This document shows positions 18,455 to 28,337 of a stretch of DNA of 37,914 nucleotides, piece by piece (position 1 is the first letter of the stretch; each line of letters opens with the position of its first letter). The stretch is from Candidatus Zhuqueibacterota bacterium. GTDB lineage: Bacteria > Zhuqueibacterota > Zhuqueibacteria > Residuimicrobiales > Oceaniaggregativiventaceae. The notes under the pieces are model-generated. The model made no database searches, was not told the origin of the DNA, and saw nothing but the letters and a program-made list of their open reading frames with translations. The stretch is taken from positions 1 through 37,914 of the forward strand of contig JAFGJN010000014.1 in the NCBI GenBank assembly GCA_016929055.1, read 5' to 3'. Made by a program: the position numbers and the translations under genes.

Positions 18455-20801
18455 TGGCAGCTCCTTGGTTTGTCAACGCGGCAGTCGAATTTGTCTCGAA
18501 TGTCTGCAAAGAGGGTAAATAAGCCAGCGCCGCCAATTGCCCGAGACTAATTCCTCCGTCGTTCGGTGGAACGCGCTGGTGAACAATGGGTTCAAACCCG
18601 CACCGACTCAGGTCGCTCGAAACCGATTCCTGCAACAACGCGTTTTGAAAACATCCGCCGCTTAAAACAATACGGTTGATACCTGCGCGCAGCGCAACCG
18701 AGACAACGATTTGGGCAAGCGTGTTGTGAAATTTCCTACAAAGACTTGATACAACGTCATTAATACCATTCTTTTCAAGTAATGCTTTAAATAATGGTGT
18801 CCAGTCAATTTCGATGGGATCCGAATCGGACAGGCGATAGGGCAGATGGGCCGTCCGGTCGGGGCATTCCAGCGCGGCAAATTCGACCGCCTGGGCAGCC
18901 TGAGCTTCATATTCATTGAAATGGCAAAGATCGAGCGTGGAAGCAACAGCGTCGAACAAACGCCCGACACTGCTGGTCAGAATCGAATTTTGCGTATCGG
19001 AATAAAGGCGATAAAGATTATTGATTTCTGTCGGTGTCCAGCCGGTTTGCAGCCATTTTTGCCTTTGCAGCGCTTCTTTGCCGCAAATAGACAGGTCAAT
19101 TGCGAGAGCGCATCGACGCGGTTCGCGTATAGCCCGCTCGCCGCCCAAAAGTGGAAAGCGGCGGAAATGGGCAAATCTTTTCCAGCCATCCTTGCGAATG
19201 GTGAAAAATTCTCCACCCCAAATGGTCTTGTCGCTACCGTAGCCGCTGCCGTCCCAGGCGACGCCGAGCACCGGTGGTTCGATATCGTTTTCTGCCATGC
19301 AGGAAAAAATATGAGCCACGTGGTGTTGAATCGCGATGGGTGAAGGCGTGAGACGACGGGCGTAAATCGATGCGCGATAGGTGGGATGTGCATCGCACAC
19401 CACTTTTTGCGGTGTAATTTGCAGCAATTCACCGAGATCGTTTGCAGTTTGCAGGAACGTTCGGTAAGCGGGTACCGAATCGAGGTCGCCGATATGCTGG
19501 CTGATAAAGATGCGATCGCTTTTGCTGTAAGCTAGGGTGTTCTTTTGCTGCCCGCCGGCGGCAAAAGCCGACGGCAGGGGAGTGCGGATCGTGATCGGCA
19601 GAGGGGCATAACCGCGTGCCCGTCGCAAAACAAGACGGCGTCCTCCCACAATGCGACCGATCGAGTCATCGGCGTGGCGGACGATGCGCCGATTGTGCAA
19701 CACAAAGGCATCGGCAATGTTTCCCAGACGATCGATGGCCTCCTGATTGCCGATACAGACGGTTTCTTCAGCAAGATTGCCGCTGGTGGCAATCAGCGGA
19801 AATTTACAGAAACGCATGAGCAAATGGTGCAGAGGCGTATAGGGCAGCAGCACGCCCAGAAAAGGATTGTTCGGCGCGACCGCCTGAGCAAGTGTCGCAA
19901 CACCTGGCGCCGTTCTTTTTTTTCGCAAAATCAAAAGGGGGGACTGGGGTGAATCCAACCATTCGGATTCAAGAGAATCCAAACTGCAATACTGGTGCAC
20001 GCTGTCGAGATCGGCAAGCATGATCGCCAGAGGTTTGCTTTCGCGCTGTTTTCGGTTGCGCAGACGCAAGACGCTTTCTTGATTGCGCGCATCGGTCATA
20101 AGATGAAAGCCGCTTAACCCTTTAACCGCCACTATTTCCCCGGATTGGAGTGCTCGTACGGTCTGTTCCAGCGCTGCTTGACCACAGCTCTCCACATTTC
20201 CCCGGCTGTTGCAGTAGGCAAGCTGAGGCCCGCACACAGGACAAGCATTGGGTTGGGCATGGAAGCGGCGATTCGTCGGATCGGCATATTCCTGGGCGCA
20301 ATCCGGACACAGCTGAAATTCATCCATAGAGGTGTTGGGTCGATCATAGGGCAGACGCTTGAGGATGGAAAACCGAGGTCCGCAATGGGTACAATTGATA
20401 AATGGATAGAGATAACGCCGATTTTCAGGGTCAAGGAGCTCTTGCAGGCAATCGCTGCAAACGGCGAGGTCGGGTAAAACCCAAGCGGTAGCCGTATCGT
20501 CGCCACTGCTTGAGAGAATATCAAAAGACAAAGAACCGACGGGATTCATCCACGCCGTTTCCAGCGTATAGATAACCGCCTGAGCGGGTTTTTCATGCTG
20601 CAGAGCATGCAGAAAGAGCAAAAGGTTGGTTTCAGGCCCCTCGAGGTGCACCTCAACTCCGTGCGGAGTATTGCGCACCCAGCCGCCGAGATTCCAACGC
20701 GTGGCCAGGCGATAGAGAAAAGGCCGAAACCCGACTCCCTGCACCGCACCATTCACGGTTATGCGCACGGCTTTCACCGTGTCAGCCCGATCCAGCGTCA
20801 T
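18432..20801 (-). CDS. hypF: Carbamoyltransferase HypF
   Basis: Acylphosphatase VNGAVQGVGFRPFLYRLA; zinc-finger CxxC motifs; C-terminal LSGGCFQN. Confidence 0.95.
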   Translation of the reverse strand: MTLDRADTVKAVRITVNGAVQGVGFRPFLYRLATRWNLGGWVRNTPHGVEVHLEGPETNLLLFLHALQHEKPAQAVIYTLETAWMNPVGSLSFDILSSSGDDTATAWVLPDLAVCSDCLQELLDPENRRYLYPFINCTHCGPRFSILKRLPYDRPNTSMDEFQLCPDCAQEYADPTNRRFHAQPNACPVCGPQLAYCNSRGNVESCGQAALEQTVRALQSGEIVAVKGLSGFHLMTDARNQESVLRLRNRKQRESKPLAIMLADLDSVHQYCSLDSLESEWLDSPQSPLLILRKKRTAPGVATLAQAVAPNNPFLGVLLPYTPLHHLLMRFCKFPLIATSGNLAEETVCIGNQEAIDRLGNIADAFVLHNRRIVRHADDSIGRIVGGRRLVLRRARGYAPLPITIRTPLPSAFAAGGQQKNTLAYSKSDRIFISQHIGDLDSVPAYRTFLQTANDLGELLQITPQKVVCDAHPTYRASIYARRLTPSPIAIQHHVAHIFSCMAENDIEPPVLGVAWDGSGYGSDKTIWGGEFFTIRKDGWKRFAHFRRFPLLGGERAIREPRRCALAIDLSICGKEALQRQKWLQTGWTPTEINNLYRLYSDTQNSILTSSVGRLFDAVASTLDLCHFNEYEAQAAQAVEFAALECPDRTAHLPYRLSDSDPIEIDWTPLFKALLEKNGINDVVSSLCRKFHNTLAQIVVSVALRAGINRIVLSGGCFQNALLQESVSSDLSRCGFEPIVHQRVPPNDGGISLGQLAALAYLPSLQTFETNSTAALTNQGAANVFGHTR

Positions 20802-21463
20802 CGGCTTGCTCTGAGTTTATCCTGCTGCGCGTGGGACAGCCAATCCACCCAGGCGGGTAACCCCTGACCGGTTTTTGCCGAAACGTTGATGATTTCGAGT
20901 CCGGGATGTACAGCATGAACATGTTTGCCATAGGCTTCCTGGTCAAACTCGACGACCGGTGCCAGATCCATCTTGTTGAGGAGGCAGAGAGACGCTTCCC
21001 GAAAAACGCGGGGATATTTGATCGGCTTGTCTTCACCTTCGGTGGTGCTGGAAATGACGACTTTATGATCCTCACCTAGATCAAAACAAGCCGGACAGAC
21101 CAGATTTCCTACATTTTCAATAAAAAGCAAAGAGACACCGGATAAATCCGCTGAATTCATGGCATCGCGAATGAGGCCGGCGTCGAGGTGGCATCCACCA
21201 TGAGTGACGATTTGGACTGCGCGAAATCCAAGCGCTGCGATGCGTTGTGCATCGCGATCCGTCTGTACATCGCCTTCGATGACCATAACCGTTGGGGGAT
21301 CGAGGTGCTGCAACGTCCGTTCGAGCAAGGTGGTTTTGCCCGCCCCCGGAGAACTGAGCAAATTGATGACCGCAATCCCGTTGCGTAAAAAATAGTGCCG
21401 ATTGGCGACGGCTATTTCATCGTTTTTTTGCAAAATGCGTCGTTCGACCGTAATCACCGACAT
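20798..21463 (-). CDS. hypB: Hydrogenase nickel incorporation GTPase HypB
   Basis: SSPGAGKTTLLERTL, EGDVQTDRDA, GGCHLDAGLI, LLNKMDL. Confidence 0.95.
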   Translation of the reverse strand: MSVITVERRILQKNDEIAVANRHYFLRNGIAVINLLSSPGAGKTTLLERTLQHLDPPTVMVIEGDVQTDRDAQRIAALGFRAVQIVTHGGCHLDAGLIRDAMNSADLSGVSLLFIENVGNLVCPACFDLGEDHKVVISSTTEGEDKPIKYPRVFREASLCLLNKMDLAPVVEFDQEAYGKHVHAVHPGLEIINVSAKTGQGLPAWVDWLSHAQQDKLRASR

Positions 21464-21464
21464 T

Positions 21465-21803
21465 TCAGAACTCCACTTCAGAGACCATCAATTCATCGCC
21501 GCTGTTGATATCGAGCCCGGTCGATTCACAGTGCGGGCAGCAAAAACTAAACTGCTCGAGTCTAAAGTCGCGTGCGCATTTCCGGCATTGCGCACGAACC
21601 GGGATACGGATGATTTCCAGCCGCGAACCGACCAATTTGCTGTCTGCGATCAATGCCTCATAGCAGGACTGTAACTGGTCAGGAATAAGCGGATTGAGCT
21701 CGCCGACTTTGACCCGGACGCATTTAAGCGATTTTTCCGGGTGTTGAAGCATAATCTCGTCGACGATGGCGACAATCTCGCGAGCCAATGACAATTCGTG
21801 CAA
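21465..21803 (-). CDS. hypA: Hydrogenase nickel metallochaperone HypA, TTG start
   Basis: Start (TTG)HELSLAREIV places the required MHE N-terminus; zinc site CRKC...CPHC. Confidence 0.9.
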   Translation of the reverse strand: MHELSLAREIVAIVDEIMLQHPEKSLKCVRVKVGELNPLIPDQLQSCYEALIADSKLVGSRLEIIRIPVRAQCRKCARDFRLEQFSFCCPHCESTGLDINSGDELMVSEVEF

Positions 21804-22108
21804 TGCGCATCCTTTCCTGGAACAGGGTTTGCTTAAAGTAAATGACCAGACGTTAAAACGCAACAGAAAACTCGATTTGCGGAAATCGCATTTTTGACTC
21901 TTTACATCAGAATCCAAATGATTGATACGAGATTCGCTGCTTTGTAACGAATCGCTCGCCCATTTTTGACTTGATTTAGTCTATTGATTTTTATACTTTT
22001 TCTGATCGCTATTTCGATTCATGCCAAGAGCTGAAAGACTTTTTTTGGGGGCGCAACGGTAACCGAATTCACTTCCATAACGGCTCGAAACTTTTCGAGG
22101 GCAAGAGA

Positions 22109-24562
22109 ATGCAGAACGAGTATCAATTCGAGACAATCGAAAAAAAATGGCAAAAACGTTGGCAAGACTCTGGGCTCTATAGCGTCGATATCGAAAAATC
22201 CGATCGCAAGCTCTATTGCCTGGTGATGTTTCTCTATCCCTCGGGTGACAAATTGCACATCGGTCACTGGTACAACTATGCGCCGACCGACAGTTGGGCT
22301 CGGTTCAAGCGTATGCAAGGATATCAGGTTTTTGAACCCATGGGCTACGATGCCTTTGGCTTGCCAGCCGAAAACTATGCCATCAAAAAAGGCGTTCACC
22401 CAAAGAAAAGCACAGAAAACAACATTCGGTTCATCCGCGAGCAGCTCAAGGCCCTGGGTGCCATGTACGATTGGGACAAAGAGATCAACACCAGCGATCC
22501 AGGCTATTACAAATGGACGCAATGGATGTTTTTGCAACTCTACAAACACAACCTGGCGTATCGCAAAAAAGCGGCGGTGAATTGGTGCCCGTCTTGCACC
22601 ACGGTTCTGGCCAACGAACAGGTCATCGAAGGCCAGTGCGAGCGATGCGAAAGCGAAGTTGAGACTCGGGACCTCGAACAGTGGTTTTTTAAAATCACCG
22701 ATTATTCCGAACGGCTGCTGGAAGGGCACGATCGTATCGATTGGCCGGAAAAAACGATTACCATGCAAAAAAACTGGATCGGGAAAAGCACGGGCGCGCT
22801 CATCGGATTTCCGCTGGCAGATGCAGACGATATCATCCAGGTCTTCACCACCCGTCCGGATACCGTTTATGGTGTGACCTATATGGTTCTGGCCCCCGAG
22901 CACCCTCTGGTGGCGAAAATTACCACAGCAGCGCACCAACAGGACGTCAAGGCCTATATTGAACGCACCCGGCGAACCAAAGAGATCGACCGCCTCTCGA
23001 CCGAACGGGAAAAAACCGGCGTTTTTACCGGAAGTTATTGTCTCAATCCGGTCAACAACAAGCGCGTCGAGATCTGGATCGCCGATTACGTATTGGTGAC
23101 CTATGGCACCGGCGCCGTCATGGCTGTTCCCGCCCATGACCAACGCGATTTTGAATTTGCGACCCGTTACGGGTTGGAAATCATTCAAGTGATTTCGCCA
23201 CACGGCAAGCCAACCAGCGAGGCTCTGGAATGCGCCTTTGAAGATCCGGGTATCATGATCCATTCCGGCACGTTTGACGGCACTCCGTCTGTGCAGGGAA
23301 AGCAGGCCGTAATCGATTATCTGCAGCAAAACGGGTGGGGAGAGGCCAAGATCAATTTTCGCCTTCGTGATTGGTTGATTTCACGCCAGCGATACTGGGG
23401 TGCACCGATCCCGATCGTCTATTGCGACACCTGCGGCGAAACCCCGGTGCCGGAAAAAGACTTGCCGGTCCTGCTGCCCGATCAGGTAGAATTTTCCGGA
23501 CAAGGCCAATCGCCCCTGTCCACCAACCCCGATTTCGTCAACACGACCTGTCCCACTTGCGGGGGGCCAGCCCGTCGTGAGGTAGACACCATGGATACCT
23601 TTGTCTGCTCATCCTGGTATTTTTTGCGTTTTCCCAATCCACATCTGAGCGACAAAGCCTTTGACCCGGAAATTATCAAAAAATGGCTTCCCGTTGATCA
23701 ATATGTCGGCGGTTCGGAGCACGCCAACATGCATCTGCTCTATGCGCGTTTTTTCACCAAAGCCCTTTATGATTTCGGCTATATCAATTTCGACGAACCT
23801 TTTACCCGCCTGGTGCATCAGGGCATCATCACCAACGCCGGCGCCAAAATGTCCAAATCGCGCGGCAATGTCGTCAATCCCGATGTTTATGTGGAAAAAT
23901 ACGGAGCCGATACCTTTCGCGTTTACATGATGTTTATGGGTTCGTATGAAGAGGGGGGTGACTGGAACGACGAGGGCATCATCGGCATCAACAAGTGGAT
24001 CAAACGCGTTTGGCGACTGATTCACCAGATTAACGATCAGCCGCCACAAGGCAATGAAAATGATAGATTTAAAATCGTTTTACGTCAGATGCATTATGCC
24101 ATCAAAATGATCGGCATCGACATGGAGCGATTTCACTTCAACACCTGTATCAGCCGCATCATGGAGCTGATCAACGAGATGTACCTCTATATTCAGGACG
24201 TTCCGGTTGCAGAACAGAATGCCACACTGATCGATGTCATGCACACCCTGGTCAAATTGCTTGCGCCGTTTACTCCGCATCTGGCCGAAGAGGTCTGGCA
24301 TGAGCTGGGAAACTCGAGCAGCGTCTTTGATGTTTCATGGCCTGAATACGATGAAGAACAGTTGACGCTGGACACCATTCAAATGGGCGTGCAGATCAAT
24401 GGCAAGATTCGAGCCCAGATGCAGTTCAGTGCCGATGCATCGGATCAAGAGATCATTGAAGCGACGACAGCTGATGACAAGGTACAAAAGTATATGGAGG
24501 GAAAAAAGATCGTCAAATCATTTGTAGTCAAAAACAAATTGGTTATTTTGGTTGTCAAATAA
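22109..24562 (+). CDS. leuS: Leucyl-tRNA synthetase
   Basis: HIGHWYNYAPTD, KMSKSRGNVVNPD, editing domain. Confidence 0.97.
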   Translation: MQNEYQFETIEKKWQKRWQDSGLYSVDIEKSDRKLYCLVMFLYPSGDKLHIGHWYNYAPTDSWARFKRMQGYQVFEPMGYDAFGLPAENYAIKKGVHPKKSTENNIRFIREQLKALGAMYDWDKEINTSDPGYYKWTQWMFLQLYKHNLAYRKKAAVNWCPSCTTVLANEQVIEGQCERCESEVETRDLEQWFFKITDYSERLLEGHDRIDWPEKTITMQKNWIGKSTGALIGFPLADADDIIQVFTTRPDTVYGVTYMVLAPEHPLVAKITTAAHQQDVKAYIERTRRTKEIDRLSTEREKTGVFTGSYCLNPVNNKRVEIWIADYVLVTYGTGAVMAVPAHDQRDFEFATRYGLEIIQVISPHGKPTSEALECAFEDPGIMIHSGTFDGTPSVQGKQAVIDYLQQNGWGEAKINFRLRDWLISRQRYWGAPIPIVYCDTCGETPVPEKDLPVLLPDQVEFSGQGQSPLSTNPDFVNTTCPTCGGPARREVDTMDTFVCSSWYFLRFPNPHLSDKAFDPEIIKKWLPVDQYVGGSEHANMHLLYARFFTKALYDFGYINFDEPFTRLVHQGIITNAGAKMSKSRGNVVNPDVYVEKYGADTFRVYMMFMGSYEEGGDWNDEGIIGINKWIKRVWRLIHQINDQPPQGNENDRFKIVLRQMHYAIKMIGIDMERFHFNTCISRIMELINEMYLYIQDVPVAEQNATLIDVMHTLVKLLAPFTPHLAEEVWHELGNSSSVFDVSWPEYDEEQLTLDTIQMGVQINGKIRAQMQFSADASDQEIIEATTADDKVQKYMEGKKIVKSFVVKNKLVILVVK

Positions 24563-24583
24563 TTTGTTGTTGCGTTTTGCCGA

Positions 24584-24630
24584 AAAAAACGGGCGAAGGG
24601 CGTGCAATCGAGCCGTACGCCCGTTTTTTT
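24584..24630 (+). terminator. Rho-independent terminator after leuS
   Basis: AAAAAACGGGCG...CGCCCGTTTTTT hairpin with T-tract. Confidence 0.8.
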
Positions 24631-24776
24631 ATTTTGAAACCAAGCAAAATGCAATCATTCGAATCGAGTTCGAGAAAAGAAAAAGGGGGGGGAAGCAAAA
24701 GAAAATGCAAACCAGGCGGAATAAAACTGTGCGCAATCCTCAAGTTAACATAACTAATATTATGCTCAGAAAGAGC

Positions 24777-26174
24777 TCAGCGGCTGAGACGCTCGATTTC
24801 CTGACGGGCGCGATCTTTTAAGGGCGAGTCTATTTTGTTCCATAAAATCTCTTCCAGGTTCTGGCGACCGGCCTCTTCCTGTCCCAACGAGATCAACAGA
24901 TGCGCAAAATGGTATCGCGCATTCAAATTGTTCGGATTCTGACGAACCGCTTCCTGCAAATATTTTAAACCATCCTGAGAATTTCCCTGCGCGGCCAGAT
25001 TCTTTCCCAATAAGGACAACGTGATACTGTCCGTCTTTCCAAGATCCATGGCTTTCTGAGCCGCTGTCGCAGCTTCTGCGGCGTTGCCTCGAATGTCATA
25101 CAGCATGGCCGCTTGCTTGTAGAAACTGGCGCGGTTCGGGCTCATCGCCATTGCCCGTTTGATCGATTGTACCGCTTCGTTCATCAAACCCAATCGCAAT
25201 TCACAAGACGACAAAGTCGCCCAAACGTCCGCATCTTTGCCTTCCATCGCCAAATACTTTTTGTACGCCGTGCGTGCTTCCTGCAAATCGCCGCGAATAA
25301 AGTTCTGATAACCAATTCGGTACAATTCCTGGATATCGGTAATACCGGCGATCGAGGCGCCACTGCTGTCTGCTGCAGAATTCTCCGCTTGAGCCGTGCT
25401 TTCGATTTTGATCGATTGTTTGGCGATATGGCCCAATTTTCCGTCTGGATCCAATTTTACCACGGCGTTGAAACAGCGGTTGGCGTTATCGGTATCGCTT
25501 TGGGCGAGATAGATTTTGCCCAGCCCGAAATAGGCTCTTATTTCTTTAGGAGACAGACTGATCGCTTTTTCAAAATAACGAATCGCCTCGTCGAATCGCC
25601 GGGTGATGCTCATAACCGCCCCCAGTCCGACCAGAGCACTGATGTTGTTGCGATCCAGCTGCAGACAGCTCTTTAAATAGCTCTCGGCTTGTTCAAACTG
25701 GCGCATTTTGCTGTAAACGGTGCCTAAAACCAGATAGGCACGCTTGTAGATCGGACAGATCCGCACGGCCTCCAACAGCCGGGTGATGCCTAGCTGGGTT
25801 TCGCGCAGTTCCAGATAGGTCAATCCCAGATTGTACTGCATATCGGGGTCCAGAGCGTTTAACGCGATGGCATGCTCCCAGCGATCAACCGCCTGACGAT
25901 ATTCCTTGCCTCTGAGATGTAAAAGTGCGGCGCGATTCTCCGCTTCTGCGGCAGCGCTGGAAATCGGCGCCTGCCAAACAATATTGACTAGTGAACCGTT
26001 AAGCGAAATCTTAAAATTCGTTGCCGCTCCTCGGTAGCGGGTATTGAGAAAGCTCGTCAATCGCGCGAGTTTTTCCTGATCGCCAAGCATCTCGGATGCC
26101 GACAGTTCTCCGCCCAGATCCGAGAGTTCGATGCTGACTTTGATCGTTTTGGTTGCCACACTCTCTGCAGTCAT
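24777..26174 (-). CDS. Tetratricopeptide repeat protein
   Basis: Multiple TPR units (e.g. AEAENRAALLHLRGKEYRQAVDRWEHAIALNALDPDMQYNLGLTY); start MTAESVATK favoured. Confidence 0.85.
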   Translation of the reverse strand: MTAESVATKTIKVSIELSDLGGELSASEMLGDQEKLARLTSFLNTRYRGAATNFKISLNGSLVNIVWQAPISSAAAEAENRAALLHLRGKEYRQAVDRWEHAIALNALDPDMQYNLGLTYLELRETQLGITRLLEAVRICPIYKRAYLVLGTVYSKMRQFEQAESYLKSCLQLDRNNISALVGLGAVMSITRRFDEAIRYFEKAISLSPKEIRAYFGLGKIYLAQSDTDNANRCFNAVVKLDPDGKLGHIAKQSIKIESTAQAENSAADSSGASIAGITDIQELYRIGYQNFIRGDLQEARTAYKKYLAMEGKDADVWATLSSCELRLGLMNEAVQSIKRAMAMSPNRASFYKQAAMLYDIRGNAAEAATAAQKAMDLGKTDSITLSLLGKNLAAQGNSQDGLKYLQEAVRQNPNNLNARYHFAHLLISLGQEEAGRQNLEEILWNKIDSPLKDRARQEIERLSR

Positions 26175-26485
26175 TCCTGTACCATGTTTATCGACTTTTA
26201 TCACTGCGCTCCAGCACGGCAGTTCAAAATAAATCTGTACCGCAGTGTTAGACAGTTTCAAGCAGGTTCGGTGGTTTGCTCGTCTGGAACTCCACCAGTC
26301 AAAAGAGGTTTTGCGTCATGCTCTTTTGGGTTCGGTTTTCTGAACTCATACCTTGCGTGGTGGTTCAAATCCAAAGATAGCGATGCTCGACAATAAATAT
26401 TAAACTTTTACGCACAACTTGCAACTCTTTTTTACCTCTCTTCTCAAGATAGGTGGCCGCCAGCAGACCGATTATCGGGATCGGT

Positions 26486-26527
26486 AAAAAAAAGCCGGTC
26501 AGGCGAATTGCATGACCGGCTTTTTTT
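26486..26527 (-). terminator. Symmetric rho-independent terminator AAAAAAAAGCCGGTCA...TGACCGGCTTTTTTT
   Basis: Inverted repeat with flanking A and T runs downstream of tRNA-Arg. Confidence 0.8.
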
Positions 26528-26530
26528 AGA

Positions 26531-26606
26531 GTGCGCCAGGCGGGAGTCGAACCCACAACCTTTGGCTCCGGAGGCCAACGCTCTGTCCTATTGAGCTACT
26601 GGCGCA
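26531..26606 (-). tRNA. tRNA-Arg (anticodon CCG)
   Basis: Cloverleaf readable on the minus strand; anticodon loop CTCCGGA; T-loop GGTTCGACTCC. Confidence 0.93.
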
Positions 26607-26609
26607 AAA

Positions 26610-27488
26610 TCAGGACTGTCTTTCAGCGGCTTTGACCGTATTGACCAGCAACATGGCAATGGTCATCGGGCCCACACCACCGGGTACCGGGGTGATCGCT
26701 GCAGCTTTTTCAGATACACTGGTAAAATCGACATCGCCGACAAGGCGATAACCTCGCTGTGTAGACGGATCGTCTATGCGGTTGACGCCGACGTCTATAA
26801 CCACAACCCCTTTGCGCACCATGTCACCGGTGACGGTATTCTGTCTTCCGGATGCGACAACGAGAATGTCGGCGCGGCGTGTATAATCTTCCAGACCTTG
26901 CGTGCCGGTGTGACAAAGAGTAACAGTCGCATTGGCGCCTTTTTTCTTCTGCATCATCATAATGGCAAACGGCAATCCGACGATCAGGCTGCGACCGACA
27001 ACGACGATGTGTTTTTTTTCGGGTGAAAAGCCGTTGCGCACCAAAAGCTCTTGAATACCGGCCGGTGTGCAAGGCAAATAGCACTCTTCACCCGATACCA
27101 ATCGTCCCCGGTTTACAGGGTGGAAACCATCGACATCCTTTTCCGGCGCAATGCGCTCGATCACTTGCGGAGCTGAAATAGATTGCGGCAATGGCAATTG
27201 CACCAAAATACCGTGCACATCCCGATCGCGATTCAAACGATCCAAAAGCGCAAGCAGCCCCTCAGCAGGTGTATCGGCTGGCAGCCGATGAGTTTCCGAA
27301 CGAATCCCGTATTTTTCACACGTTTTCTGTTTCATGCCCACATAGACCTGCGAAGCGGGATCGTCGCCTACAAGGACGACGGATAAATGGGGCACCACTC
27401 CCCTTTTGCCAAGAGTGGAAATATGCGTTTGCAATTCACCATAGATTTGACGGGCTGTTTCTTTTCCGTCGATCAATTTCGCGCCCAT
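26610..27488 (-). CDS. folD: Bifunctional methylenetetrahydrofolate dehydrogenase/cyclohydrolase
   Basis: VGDDPASQVYVGMKQKTCEKYGI, PEKDVDGFHPVNRG, VVGRSLIVGLP, PVPGGVGPMTIAML. Confidence 0.96.
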   Translation of the reverse strand: MGAKLIDGKETARQIYGELQTHISTLGKRGVVPHLSVVLVGDDPASQVYVGMKQKTCEKYGIRSETHRLPADTPAEGLLALLDRLNRDRDVHGILVQLPLPQSISAPQVIERIAPEKDVDGFHPVNRGRLVSGEECYLPCTPAGIQELLVRNGFSPEKKHIVVVGRSLIVGLPFAIMMMQKKKGANATVTLCHTGTQGLEDYTRRADILVVASGRQNTVTGDMVRKGVVVIDVGVNRIDDPSTQRGYRLVGDVDFTSVSEKAAAITPVPGGVGPMTIAMLLVNTVKAAERQS

Positions 27489-27499
27489 GATCGGTGTCC

Positions 27500-28291
27500 T
27501 TATGCTTCGGGCAAGATCAAGCGTTCGATGTTTTGGGCCTTTCCGCTGGACGGATCGATTTTTATCACGACCGCACACAATCGGTTGTTGCCACTTCCGA
27601 CCCGATAACGCTCGGGTAATTGTGTCGTGAAACGCTTGATTGCCACCTCTCGATCCATGCCGATGACCGAGTCATGTGGACCGGTCATCCCTGCATCGGT
27701 GATGTAGGCGGTTCCGCCGGGCAAGATGCGCTCATCGGCGGTCTGAACATGCGTGTGGGTTCCGACAACGGCACTGACCAGTCCGTCGAGATACCAAGCA
27801 TAGGCCATTTTTTCGGCGGTTGCCTCGGCATGAAAATCGATAAAAAGAACAGGGGTTTTTTCTTTAAGCGACTCGATTTCCTTTTTGGTTCGCAAAAAGG
27901 GACAATCGATGGGATACATGAACGTTCGGCCCTGAGCATTGAGAACGCCCACTGTCGCTTTGCGTGTTTCGATCAGGATGGAACCATTGCCGGGAACCGA
28001 TTCAGGATAATTCAACGGTCGAAGAACCCGACTTTCATTACGCAAATACTTGCGAAAATCAGCTTGATTCCAGGTGTGATTGCCGCCGGTGATGACATCG
28101 ATTCCAAGATTGTGGTATTGTTTGACCAGTTGTTCTGTCAAGCCCAGGCCATGATACCCGTTTTCGCCATTGGCAATACAGAGATCGACGTCATATTTTT
28201 TGCGCAACCCCGGCAAAAAGAATTGCACCAGCTCCATGCCGGGGCGTCCGACGATATCGGCGATGAAAAGCAGAGTAATCGAATCGCTCAC
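27500..28291 (-). CDS. TIGR00282/YmdB-family metallophosphoesterase
   Basis: LFIADIVGRPG, CIANGENGYHGLGLT, GGNHTWNQ, VGTHTHVQTADERILPGGTAYITDAGMTGP. Confidence 0.92.
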   Translation of the reverse strand: MSDSITLLFIADIVGRPGMELVQFFLPGLRKKYDVDLCIANGENGYHGLGLTEQLVKQYHNLGIDVITGGNHTWNQADFRKYLRNESRVLRPLNYPESVPGNGSILIETRKATVGVLNAQGRTFMYPIDCPFLRTKKEIESLKEKTPVLFIDFHAEATAEKMAYAWYLDGLVSAVVGTHTHVQTADERILPGGTAYITDAGMTGPHDSVIGMDREVAIKRFTTQLPERYRVGSGNNRLCAVVIKIDPSSGKAQNIERLILPEA

Positions 28292-28337
28292 ACAATTTCC
28301 ATTATAAGATAAAATTATATCAATTCAAACAATTTTT

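Noticed and set aside
21966-21997. Possible leuS promoter TTGACT...TATACT
   Set aside because: Spacer is 20 nt, longer than a normal sigma-70-type promoter; not convincing.
22019-23329. 436-aa minus-strand ORF
   Set aside because: Entirely antisense to leuS, which has clear synthetase motifs; composition looks like a shadow ORF.
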